Shown: positions 53,568 through 64,000 of the stretch, in pieces | How the letters are laid out: every line of letters starts with the position of its first letter | How positions within the stretch are numbered: the first letter of the stretch is position 1 | NCBI RefSeq assembly: GCF_028622095.1 | Contig: NZ_CP115165.1 | Coordinates: 2,415,501 to 2,479,500 of the forward strand | Length of the DNA: 64,000 nt | Reading direction: 5' to 3' | Source of the DNA: Deinococcus aquaticus | Lineage (GTDB): Bacteria; Deinococcota; Deinococci; Deinococcales; Deinococcaceae | Translations under genes and position numbers: made by a program | The notes under the pieces: generated by a model | The model's input: the letters and a program-made list of their open reading frames with translations, nothing else | Database searches by the model: none | Told to the model about the DNA's origin: nothing

Positions 53568-54245
53568 TCAGTAGTCGCCGTCGGCGCTGAAGACCGGGCT
53601 GGTCAGGACGGCGTACCCGGTGGCGGTGGCGGCGTCATTGCGGCTGCCGAGCGTGAGCATGATCGCCTTCCCGAGCGCCTCGTACCGGTCCACGCGGGCC
53701 TTCCAGTCGGCCGGGTCGAACTGCACGTAGTCCTCGTCCAGGCCGGGGCGGTAGCGGCGCAGGGCCGCGATGTACGCCGCGTGATCCGCGCGGGCCTGCG
53801 TGATCTGCCGCGCGTACAGGGCTCCTGTCTGCCCGCCGAGGGGACTGCGGGCCAGGGCCGCCAGACTCCCGATCTGCTCTTCCAGAAACGCGAAGGACCG
53901 GGGCACGGCGTGCGCGTACATCGTGCCGCCCCCGGCGCGCGTGCCCGCCAGTTCGCTCTCGATGGCGCGCATCTCGCGGTACTGCCTTCGCAGCGTGTCG
54001 ATCCGGGCGCTGAGTTTCGGGTTGCCGTTCAGGGTGCGGCGCAGCGCGGCGGCGCGGCACTCTGCCCAGTTGTAACTGGCGTTGTCCTGATCGACTTCAG
54101 ACCAAGCGCCGATGGTCAGATTGCTGTATGTGCTGCTGTCCACGGCGTTCGCCAGGGCGCAGTTCGCCGGGGCCTGCGCCCGCGCGGCGCCGGATGCAAG
54201 GGTCAAGAACAGGCTCAGCAGGACGGACCGGCGCAGGAGTGTCAT
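53568..54245 (-). CDS. Secreted hypothetical protein
   Basis: A 225-residue protein with a signal peptide (LLSLFLTLASGAARA, residues 9-23) followed by APANCALANAV. The mature part is largely helical, with NWAECRAAALRR, which recalls the cysteine/charged helical repeats of lysozyme-inhibitor-like secreted proteins (DUF1311-like); this is a weak match. ATG 54245 is 5 bases after TACGCT. Its 3' end is 6 bases from the interrupted gene on the other strand. Confidence 0.72.
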   Translation of the reverse strand: MTLLRRSVLLSLFLTLASGAARAQAPANCALANAVDSSTYSNLTIGAWSEVDQDNASYNWAECRAAALRRTLNGNPKLSARIDTLRRQYREMRAIESELAGTRAGGGTMYAHAVPRSFAFLEEQIGSLAALARSPLGGQTGALYARQITQARADHAAYIAALRRYRPGLDEDYVQFDPADWKARVDRYEALGKAIMLTLGSRNDAATATGYAVLTSPVFSADGDY

Positions 54246-54283
54246 ACCCCAGCGTACCCGGCCCGGTCTGTGCTGCCTACCGC

Positions 54284-55597
54284 TTACGCCCGGCGCACCA
54301 TCCGCGCGATGAAGAACCCGTCGATGCCGCCGTCCGGGACGGTCAGCACGCCCGGTCCCGCCGGGACGGTGGGCACCTCGATGCCCGGCACGGCCTGCGC
54401 CTCGAAGTCCGGGTGGGCGTCCAGGAAGGCCTGCACGACTTCCGGCCCTTCCTGCGGCGTGACCGAGCACACCGAGTACACCAGCGTTCCGCCGGGCTGC
54501 ACCAGCGCCGCCGCGTTCGGCAGCATCCGCGCCTGAAGCGCCGCCATCTCCTGCACGGCGTCCGGCGTGAGGCGCAACTTGATTTCCGGGTGGCTGCGCA
54601 GCGTACCGCTGCCAGTGCAGGGGGCGTCCAGCAGCACCACGGCCGCCGGTTCCAGTTGCAGGGGTTCGGTCAGGTCGTGCGTCACGAACTCGGCTTTCAG
54701 GCCCAGGCGGCGCAGGTTCCCGCGCGCCGCGTCATGCTTGCGGGCCACGAGGTCCACGCTGGTGACCTGCGCGCCGCGCGTGGCGAGCATCGCGGCCTTC
54801 ACGCCCGCCCCGCCCGCCAGGTCCAGCACCCGCACACCGCTCACGTCGCCCAGCGCGTCCACGCAGGCCAGACTGGCCGGGTTGATCGGCTGCGCCTGCC
54901 CGTTCTCGTACGCGGCGGTGCGGCGCAGCGGGCGGTCCAGTTCCACGCGGTCCACGCCCTGCACGCCGGGGTGCACCACGCTGCCCTCCTGATCCAGCGC
55001 GCGCACGCCCGCTTCCGACAGGCTCAGCCACAGCGGTTGCGGGCGCAGCAGGTCCGCCATGACCGCGCCCGCCTGCTCACCGAACGCCGCGCGGTACACC
55101 CCGGCCAGCCACCCGGGCAGTTCCGTGCGGGTCTCGTCGGTCGCGTCGGGCAGCGTCACGCGGCGCAGCACGGCATTCACCAGTCCGGGCGGCCCCAGCC
55201 GCGCCCCGCGCGCCAGATTCACGTACTCGCTCGCCACCGCGTGCGGCGCCGTGCCCAGGAACAGTTTCTCGAATGCGCCGGCCATCAGGACCGCCCGCGT
55301 CTTCGGGTGCGTCTCGCCCTTGAGCATGGGGGTCAGGGCGCGGTCCAGCGTCAGCGCGTGCCGCAGCGTGCCGTACACGACGTGCGTCGCCAGACCCGAA
55401 TCCCGGCCCGGCAGGCGTGCCTGCTGCAAGGCGTCGTCCAGCGCCGGGGCCGCAAACGCGTCGCCGTTCAGCACGCGCAGCAGCACCCGCACCGCCACCT
55501 CACGCGCAGGATTGAAAGGCCCCGGCAGGTCCTCGCGGGGACCGCGGGACGAACCGGAAGCAGGGCGGGCAGAGGGTCGGCGTGGAGCGTCGTTCAC
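54284..55597 (-). CDS. rsmB: 16S rRNA (cytosine-967 C5)-methyltransferase RsmB-like
   Basis: A 437-residue m5C methyltransferase. Residues about 25-165 are a NusB-like RNA-binding domain ([35 protein letters not shown]), then the SAM domain with [32 protein letters not shown] and [12 protein letters not shown], whose two cysteines are the catalytic pair. GTG 55597 is 6 bases after TACACT. The N-terminal 25 residues are basic and variable. Confidence 0.93.
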   Translation of the reverse strand: MNDAPRRPSARPASGSSRGPREDLPGPFNPAREVAVRVLLRVLNGDAFAAPALDDALQQARLPGRDSGLATHVVYGTLRHALTLDRALTPMLKGETHPKTRAVLMAGAFEKLFLGTAPHAVASEYVNLARGARLGPPGLVNAVLRRVTLPDATDETRTELPGWLAGVYRAAFGEQAGAVMADLLRPQPLWLSLSEAGVRALDQEGSVVHPGVQGVDRVELDRPLRRTAAYENGQAQPINPASLACVDALGDVSGVRVLDLAGGAGVKAAMLATRGAQVTSVDLVARKHDAARGNLRRLGLKAEFVTHDLTEPLQLEPAAVVLLDAPCTGSGTLRSHPEIKLRLTPDAVQEMAALQARMLPNAAALVQPGGTLVYSVCSVTPQEGPEVVQAFLDAHPDFEAQAVPGIEVPTVPAGPGVLTVPDGGIDGFFIARMVRRA

Positions 55598-55682
55598 CTT
55601 GGCAGTGTACGCGCCGGAAGGGGGGAGAGTGGAAAGTGGATGGCCTTGACAGAGGCAGCCGGGCCGCGCACACGCTCTTGAC

Positions 55683-55715
55683 CATCAGCCATCAGCCATC
55701 AGCCATCAGCCATCA
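55683..55715 (+). repeat. Tandem heptamer repeat CATCAGC
   Basis: Four full copies of CATCAGC run up to the stop codon of the MFS gene, which falls in the last partial copy. Similar units occur near 5748-5772 and, in variant form, at 8335-8416, so this is a family of short intergenic repeats. Confidence 0.75.
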
Positions 55716-56939
55716 ACTGCTCACCCTGGGCCGGGCGATCAGCGTCCAGGCGAGCAGGGCCAGCAGCACGCTGCCGCTGAGGAGGTAGGGGGCGGCGTGG
55801 CTGGCGCTCTGGTACAGGCCGGTGCCGATCAGGGGGCCGGTCATGCGGCCCAGGGCGAGGGCGCTGGAGTTCAGTCCGGCGACCGCGCCCTGCTGGTCCT
55901 CGGTGACGCTGAGGCTCAGGGCGGTGCTGAGGCTGGGGCTCAGGACGGCGCTGCCGATCCCGATGACGGCCAGGGCCAGCGTGATGGGCCAGAAGCTCTG
56001 GCCGGTGGGCAGCAGGAACATCCCGGCGGCCATGATCAGCAGCCCGGCGGCCACGAGGGGAGTGGTGGGCAGTTTCTTGGCGAGGGGGCGGATCGCGCCG
56101 CCCTGCACCAGCGCGGCGACCAGACCGAAGATGGTGAGCATGCCGCCGACGGTGCGCGCCGCGCTTTCCGGGGTGAGGGCCAGGGTGTCCTGCACGTAGA
56201 AGCCGATGGTCTGTTCCATGCCGACGCTGGCGAGGGTGCTCAGGGCGCTGATGGCCAGGAACAGCGGGATGGCTCCCTGGCCCAGCAGGGCGCGGCGGCT
56301 GCCTTTGGGTTGTTCGGGTGTTCCGGCGCGGCGCGTTTCGGGCAGGGTGCGCCACGCGACGAGGGCGGTGATCAGGCCCAGCGCGGTGCTGAAGAAGATG
56401 GGCGCGGTGAGGCTGACGGTGCTCAGGAGCGCGCCGATGGCGGGGCCGAATACGACGCCCAGACCGAAGGCCGCGCCGATCAGGCCGAGGCTGGCGGCGC
56501 GGTCTTCCTTGTTGCTCAGGTCGGCCATCATGGCCTGCGCGGTGGGCAGGGTGGCGCTGGAGAGCATGCCGCCGATCAGGCGGGACCCGACCAGCAGCGC
56601 GAACAGTGCCGTGCCGCCCAGGGTGCCCTGGAGGCCCAGCTGGGCGAGCACACCGAACAGGCCGAAGCTGATGGAAAAGCCCACGAGGCCCAGGATCAGG
56701 ATGGGTTTGCGGCCCTGCCGTTCGCTGCGGCTTCCCCAGATGGGGGAGAAGATGAACTGCATCAGGGAGTAGCCGGTGGAGAACCAGCCGGTCTGTGTCT
56801 CGGTCAGGCCGAGCTGGCGGCCCAGGGGCGCGATGATGGGGAACAGGACGCTGAGGCCCAGCATGGCGATGAAGATGGTGAAGAACAGCGTCAGGCGCGT
56901 GCGGCCCGTGGCTGCGGGGGGGGTAGGGGAGGCCGACAT
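55713..56939 (-). CDS. MFS drug/metabolite exporter (TetA-like)
   Basis: A 408-residue, 12-helix carrier. [16 protein letters not shown] is the loop 2-3 signature, and the pattern [23 protein letters not shown] is the antiporter motif C region typical of the drug:H+ exporters such as TetA and MdtG. TATACT lies 6 bases before ATG 56939. The substrate is unknown; there is no regulator next to it. The stop codon overlaps a heptamer repeat. Confidence 0.88.
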   Translation of the reverse strand: MSASPTPPAATGRTRLTLFFTIFIAMLGLSVLFPIIAPLGRQLGLTETQTGWFSTGYSLMQFIFSPIWGSRSERQGRKPILILGLVGFSISFGLFGVLAQLGLQGTLGGTALFALLVGSRLIGGMLSSATLPTAQAMMADLSNKEDRAASLGLIGAAFGLGVVFGPAIGALLSTVSLTAPIFFSTALGLITALVAWRTLPETRRAGTPEQPKGSRRALLGQGAIPLFLAISALSTLASVGMEQTIGFYVQDTLALTPESAARTVGGMLTIFGLVAALVQGGAIRPLAKKLPTTPLVAAGLLIMAAGMFLLPTGQSFWPITLALAVIGIGSAVLSPSLSTALSLSVTEDQQGAVAGLNSSALALGRMTGPLIGTGLYQSASHAAPYLLSGSVLLALLAWTLIARPRVSS

Positions 56940-56951
56940 GCGCGGAGTATA

Positions 56952-57368
56952 CGCCCCCCCTGACCGCTCGGTAAGGACGCCTGTCCGTCTGTGCAGACCC
57001 TACTGGGCAGGAGATGACGCGGCAGGCCGCTGCGTGGAAACGCATCCTGCGGCCTCGCGCCGCCTGCCGCTTCTGCCGGCGGGGTCTGCCCGTGTGCTGG
57101 ACTGCGTACCTGCGGTGCCGGGGTGTGTCGGGTGCCCGGGTGGCCGGGGCGGTTTTCTGAAACGTTCTGGGCCGGAGTGGCGCGCAGGTCACGCGGCGCA
57201 TGAGTGGGGGGATGCGGAACTCTCACGTTTGCCGTATGATCGGGCGATCTTTTTAACTCTGGTACCGGTTCCGGCGGGCGCAGCAGGCGTCATCCGTAAA
57301 TATTGGACCCGGTTCGATAAGTCATGGTTTTATCTGACTGGAACGTTAATTCTTTCGAAGTGTGGGCA
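56952..57368. other. Upstream region of malE with possible extra operators
   Basis: No gene is seen. TGGTACCGGTTCC near 57261 and TTGGACCCGGTTCGA near 57303 resemble the GGAAnCGGTTC operator at 57499, so several LacI-type sites may control malE. The region becomes AT-rich from 57250, which fits a regulatory zone. Confidence 0.4.
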
Positions 57369-57397
57369 TTGCCAACAGGGCCGGACAGGTCTATAAT
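57369..57397 (+). promoter_or_regulatory. Sigma-70 promoter of malE
   Basis: TTGCCA (57369-57374), exactly 17 bases, then a perfect TATAAT (57392-57397). The start point should be near 57404, giving a leader of about 136 bases before malE. Confidence 0.8.
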
Positions 57398-57498
57398 GCT
57401 GGGCGAGCAACCAGTGACAACTCAGCCGACAGGGCTCAGGTCGGCACCCCCGGACGCCTCCTCCTGTGGAAGGCCGATGGAACCAGACGTACCCCAAT

Positions 57499-57511
57499 TG
57501 GAAGCGGTTCA
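57499..57511 (+). promoter_or_regulatory. LacI-like operator in the malE leader
   Basis: TGGAAGCGGTTCA matches the operator at 33937-33950 at GGAAGCGGTTC. It lies about 100 bases after the promoter, where a bound repressor could block elongation. Confidence 0.6.
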
Positions 57512-57539
57512 AAAAGACCGCCACTCTGTAAGGAGCCTT

Positions 57540-58721
57540 ATGAAAAAAGCACTGACCGTCTTGTCCCTCGCGCTGCTCGGCCAGGCCAGCGCCGCCACCA
57601 TCACCGTCTGGACGCACTTCGGCGACAGCGAACTCGCATGGCTGCGCACCCAGGCCGCCCAGTTCAAGACGAAAACCGGTAACACCGTCAACATCGTCAG
57701 CGTCCCCTTCGATCAGATTCCCGACAAGCTGATCCAGAGCGCCCCCAAGGGCCAGGGCCCCGACCTCGTCACCACCCTGCCCCAGGACCGCCTCGGCCAG
57801 CTGGCCGCCGCCGGCGTGATCGAGCCGATGGACAAGTACATCACCAGCAAGACCGACCTCGACAAGACCGCCGTCAGCGCCATGACCTACGGCGGCAAGC
57901 TGTTCGGCCTGCCCATGTTCGCCGAGGCCGTCGCCGTCGTGTACAACAAGAAACTCGTGCCCAGCGCCCCCACCACCTGGAACGCGTTCCTGGCCGCCGC
58001 GCAGAAGAACACCAGCAGCGGCAAGTACGGCTACCTCGCCGACCTCAGCAACGCCTACATGCAGTTCGGGATCGTCAGCGCCTACGGCGGTTACGTCTTC
58101 AAGAACACAGGCGGCACCCTGAACACCAAGGACGTGGGCCTCGCCAACGCCGGCGCCGACAAGGCCAGCGCGTTCCTGAACGACCTGCGCTACAAGTACA
58201 ACCTCGTGCCCGAAGGCGTGGACGGCGGCGCCGCCAAGAGTGCCTTCGTGGACGGCCGCCTCGCCATGTTCCTGACCGGACCCTGGGACATGGGCGACAT
58301 CAAGAAAGCCGGCATCGACTACGGCATCATGACCTTCCCCACCCCTCCCGGCGCAGCCGGCAAGTGGAGCCCCTTCGTGGGCGTGCAGGGCACCATGCTC
58401 AACGCCTACAGCAAGAACAAGGCCGCCGCCGCGCAGTTCGCCAAGCAGATCGGCTCCAGCGACGCGCAGGTCGCCTTCAACAAGGCCGGCGGCCGCATCC
58501 CCGTCAGCCTCAGCGCCCGCACCAAACTGAAGGCCGACCCGGTCGTCGTGGGCTTCGGCAAGAGCATCAGCGCCGGCACCCCCATGCCGAACGTGCCCCA
58601 GATGGGCGCCGTGTGGGGCCCCTGGAGCAACGCCATCGCGCAGAGCGTCCAGAAGCCCGGCCAGAACTACGGCCAGATTCTCGACAAGGCCGTGCAGGAA
58701 ATCAACAGCAACATCAAGTGA
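57540..58721 (+). CDS. malE: Maltose-type ABC binding protein
   Basis: A 393-residue secreted sugar-binding protein. Signal peptide MKKALTVLSLALLGQASA, then ITVWTHFGDSELAWLRTQAAQF, KGQGPDLVTTLPQDRLGQLA and FLTGPWDMGDIKKAGIDYGIM, the last typical of MalE. It feeds the malF and malG permeases that follow. A sigma-70 promoter and a LacI-like operator control it, so induction by maltodextrin is likely. Start ATG 57540 with AAGGAG. Confidence 0.92.
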   Translation: MKKALTVLSLALLGQASAATITVWTHFGDSELAWLRTQAAQFKTKTGNTVNIVSVPFDQIPDKLIQSAPKGQGPDLVTTLPQDRLGQLAAAGVIEPMDKYITSKTDLDKTAVSAMTYGGKLFGLPMFAEAVAVVYNKKLVPSAPTTWNAFLAAAQKNTSSGKYGYLADLSNAYMQFGIVSAYGGYVFKNTGGTLNTKDVGLANAGADKASAFLNDLRYKYNLVPEGVDGGAAKSAFVDGRLAMFLTGPWDMGDIKKAGIDYGIMTFPTPPGAAGKWSPFVGVQGTMLNAYSKNKAAAAQFAKQIGSSDAQVAFNKAGGRIPVSLSARTKLKADPVVVGFGKSISAGTPMPNVPQMGAVWGPWSNAIAQSVQKPGQNYGQILDKAVQEINSNIK

Positions 58722-58923
58722 TCCTGTCCATCCAGTGATCCTGTAACGCCGCTCCTGCCCCGCCGCGCCCACCCACGCCGGACGGGGCAGCCGCTTTTCC
58801 GGCCCGTACGGCGCGGGCCAGGGTGTACGCTGACAGTCACCAGGTCTGCCCCTCATCCCCGCTCTACCCGCCGCGCTGCCGGCGGCTGCATCTGCCCCTA
58901 GCGCACAGAGGTTGACCCATTCC

Positions 58924-60332
58924 ATGACCCACACCATGTCCCCACCCCCCAGGCGGCGGCCCACCATTCCGCCTCAGGGCACCCGTGGCGTGTTCACCGC
59001 GCTGCTGATCCTGGCCAGCCTGATCGCCGTGAGTTTCCTGACCGGCTGGCTGCTGTCCGGCCTGGCCGCGCAGGTTCTGCCCGGCGCGCCCGCGTACACC
59101 ATCCTGATCTTCACGCTGCTGGCCCTGCTGCTGCTGACACCCCTGACGTACCGCCTGTTCCCGTGGATCACCAACTGGTTCTACCTGCTGCCCGCGCTGG
59201 TGTTCATCCTGGCGTTCACGGTGCTGCCGGTCATCCTGACCGTGAATTACGCCTTCACCAACTACAGCGGCGAGAACAGCGGCAACCCGGACAGCGCCTC
59301 GCGCACAGCCGCGACCCTCAGCGCCGACCGCCTGACCGTGACCCTGCCGGAACTGGACCTGAGCACGCAACCCTTGCCCGAGTACCTCAAGTGCGCCGCG
59401 CCCACCTGCGCGGGCGGCACCGTCGTCCTGTTCGACGAAGAGGCCAGCGTGCCGTACCGGCAGAAGATCGCTAGCGTCAGTGGCAACAGCGTCACGCTGG
59501 CCGCGCCCGTCCCGGAGACCGTGGCCGTCGCGCAGGGCACCCGCCTCAACCGCTACGAGTACGTGGGCCTCGCCAACTTCCGCGAGATCTTCGGGAAGGC
59601 CAGCCGCGCCCTGTGGCCCGTGTTCCTGTGGACCGTGGTGTTCGCCTTTTCTACCATCGTCATCAACTCGCTGGCCGGCCTGATCCTGGGCATCCTGCTG
59701 TACAACAAGCGCCTGAAGGGCCGCAACGTGTACCGCACGCTGCTGTTCCTGCCGTGGGCGGTGCCCGCCGTGATCAGCGTGCAGATGTGGGTGGCGCTGT
59801 TCAACCAGCAGTTCGGGATCGTGAACAAGACTCTGGGCCTGCTCGGCATCGCTGCCGTGCCCTGGCTGGGCGACCCGCTGTGGGCGAAGGTCAGCATCCT
59901 GCTCGTGAACCTGTGGCTGGGTTTCCCGTACATGATGACCGCCACCATCAGCGCCCTGAGCACCATCAACGAGGACCTGTACGAGGCGGCCGAGATTGAC
60001 GGGGCCAGCCGCTGGCAGCAGATCACCAACATCACGCTGCCGCTGCTGCGCACCTCGTTCACGCCGATCCTGCTGTCGGGCTTCGCGTTCAACTTCAACA
60101 ATTTCGGCATCATCTACCTGCTTACGGCGGGCGGCCCGGCCCAGGAAGGGCGTGAAAGCACCGCGCAGAGCACCGACATCCTGCTGTCGTGGGGGTACAA
60201 CACCGCGTTCGTGTCCAGCGGCGGGCAGAACTTCGCGCTGGCCAGCGCCATCGCGCTGATCATCTTCTTCCTGACCCTCGCCATCAGCCTCGTGAACTTC
60301 CGCGCCGCCGGCGTGTTCGAGGAGGCCCGCAA

Positions 60333-60336
<4 letters not shown>
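58924..60336 (+). CDS. malF: Maltose ABC permease MalF
   Basis: A 470-residue permease. Helices begin near residue 15 and 50; a soluble extracytoplasmic loop of about 100 residues (from NYSGENSG to TRLNRYEY) is the P2-like domain that docks MalE, as in enterobacterial MalF. The EAA loop [26 protein letters not shown] contacts the ATPase. I chose ATG 58924; a TTG at 58912 would add four residues. There is no malK in the operon. Confidence 0.92.
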
Positions 60337-61721
<1,385 letters not shown>

Positions 61722-61743
61722 TCACCTTCATCCTGCACAGGCG

Positions 61744-61774
61744 AAGGCCCCCAGCTTGATCGGCTGGGGGCCTT
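61744..61774. terminator. Bidirectional terminator between malG and pckA
   Basis: AAGGCCCCCAGC and GCTGGGGGCCTT form a perfect 12-bp stem with a 7-base loop, between two convergent genes. Confidence 0.8.
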
Positions 61775-61789
61775 CTGCGGTGTGCGGAT

Positions 61790-63388
<1,599 letters not shown>

Positions 63389-63547
63389 GGCGGTCCTCCT
63401 CTGGCGGGGCAGTCGGGTACAGGGTGAATGAGGGGAGGCGCGGGACGGTCCGGGTCAAGCCCGGCGCTGCGTGAACGCAGCCGTTCCTGCAGGCAGCCTG
63501 CACTAAGGGCGGAGTTGGTGTGTTGTCCTACAGTGGAATCTTCGCCT

Positions 63548-63561
63548 GGGAAACGGTTCCA
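63548..63561 (-). promoter_or_regulatory. LacI-like operator upstream of pckA
   Basis: GGGAAACGGTTCCA matches 33937-33950 at 13 of 14 positions. It sits directly after TTGACT on the minus strand, so it may lie between the -35 and -10 of pckA. Confidence 0.6.
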
Positions 63562-63750
63562 GTCAAACCTTTCGGGTGTCACGCCTGGGGGAACAACACA
63601 CACTAATGTCCGAGCGCACCGGACAGACTGCCGGCCGCCTGCCTCCTGCCACCAGCATCCACCCCCGACTTACAGCACCGTTACGACCAGCCCGGTCACA
63701 CCACGCACATGACAGGTCCGGCCCACCCGGACAGCCACGCACGACGAAAG

Positions 63751-63783
63751 CAGGAGGCGAACCCCGGACCGGGGTGCCTCCTG
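63751..63783 (-). terminator. Terminator of the partial minus-strand gene
   Basis: CAGGAGGC and GCCTCCTG pair, with a second inner ACCCCGG/CCGGGGT stem; CTTTCG follows on the minus strand. It lies 57 bases past the stop of the gene ending at 63840. Confidence 0.75.
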
Positions 63784-63839
63784 CCACTGCCGCCCTCACT
63801 CCCCGGCCGTGTAGACCGGAGGGGAGCTCAGTACGTCAA

Positions 63840-64000
63840 TCAGTTGGTGGGTTTGGTATCGCCCGCAGGCTTGCCGGACTCGGCCGCCGTGCGCGCCGCT
63901 GCCGGAGCGTCGGGGGCAACCGCGCCGCCCGCGCTGCTGCCGGTCGTGGCGGCCTGCGTGGCCTGCGCCGCGCCGGGAGCCGGGGTCGCCTTATTCTCCT
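63840..64000 (-). CDS. Hypothetical protein, C-terminal tail (partial)
   Basis: On the minus strand an open frame enters at the window edge and stops at TGA 63842-63840. The visible 53 residues are low-complexity, rich in Ala, Gly, Pro and Thr (ATPAPGAAQATQAATTG..., ending KPAGDTKPTN), like a disordered tail or cell-envelope linker. The rest of the gene is outside the window, so no function can be given. The terminator at 63751-63783 supports a real gene end. Confidence 0.55.
   Translation of the reverse strand, partial: ENKATPAPGAAQATQAATTGSSAGGAVAPDAPAAARTAAESGKPAGDTKPTN

Larger units (their letters stand above)
63389..63839. other. Upstream region of pckA
   Basis: No gene is supported. 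The region contains a LacI-like operator (63548-63561) with a TTGACT -35-like hexamer (63567-63562, minus strand) beside it and a terminator for the gene to the right (63751-63783). A good -10 for pckA is not obvious. Confidence 0.5.

Noticed and set aside
57330..58967. A 545-codon minus-strand frame opposite malE
   Set aside because: malE is supported by signal peptide, promoter and operon; the antisense product is low-complexity.

Overview
The window is high-GC (roughly two thirds G+C), densely coded chromosomal DNA that looks like a Deinococcus. The signs are a monothiol bacilliredoxin (bacillithiol chemistry), a DtxR-type operator on a Mn/Nramp importer, a short MraY, and above all the start signals: about 25 genes have a TANNNT -10 box only 5-11 bases before their ATG or GTG, the arrangement described for leaderless mRNAs in Deinococcus. 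No rRNA, tRNA or CRISPR array was seen. I read it as ordinary chromosome with one insertion sequence and several dispersed repeats.

1-9.7 kb: the end of a CAP-domain protein, then acyl-CoA catabolism (CoA-transferase subunits scoA and scoB, a biotin-dependent acyl-CoA carboxylase beta subunit, an acyl-CoA dehydrogenase). An NAD-salvage cassette (nadE, niaP, pncB, and a NadM-type NMN adenylyltransferase with an eroded Nudix domain) sits between scoA and scoB. Near-identical TetR-type operators lie before scoA and the carboxylase gene.

9.7-17.8 kb: a DUF6155-like protein, an alpha/beta hydrolase, a 34-residue leaderless gene with its own terminator, the (p)ppGpp synthetase/hydrolase rsh, a helical repeat protein preceded by an overlapping mini-ORF, a YqjF-like protein, a DUF2383 four-helix bundle, and an ISAs1-family element inserted in the loop of a hairpin.

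17.9-29 kb: a three-gene operon of unknown sensory or signalling type ending in a HAMP membrane protein; a bacilliredoxin fused to an immunity-like domain; a methyltransferase and mraY; a secreted protein; a GNAT enzyme; rlmH; a small operon with rsmI; and pfkA.

29-36 kb: a LivJ-like binding protein, a trehalose/maltose-type ABC importer with LacI-type operators and a terminator after the binding-protein gene, and an AlbA_2/Schlafen-type ATP-binding protein. 36-48 kb: DUF3293, a PCuAC-like protein, truD, a membrane protein, moaB, dciA-like, recF, a PaaI thioesterase, aat, mntH and serA, then a CoA-disulfide-reductase-like enzyme.

48-64 kb: a CAP protein, a class V aminotransferase, AlaX, deoD, a gene broken by an in-frame TGA, a secreted protein, rsmB, an MFS exporter, a malEFG importer, pckA and the tail of one more gene. 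Sugar import (two ABC systems) and gluconeogenesis (pckA) share a LacI-like operator motif, so they may form one carbon-control regulon.

The most unusual items are three mini-ORFs (12-20 codons) placed directly behind leaderless promoters and overlapping the start of the next gene, the split scoA/scoB pair, the NMN adenylyltransferase with a deleted Nudix box, the HAMP operon, and the IS in a hairpin loop.
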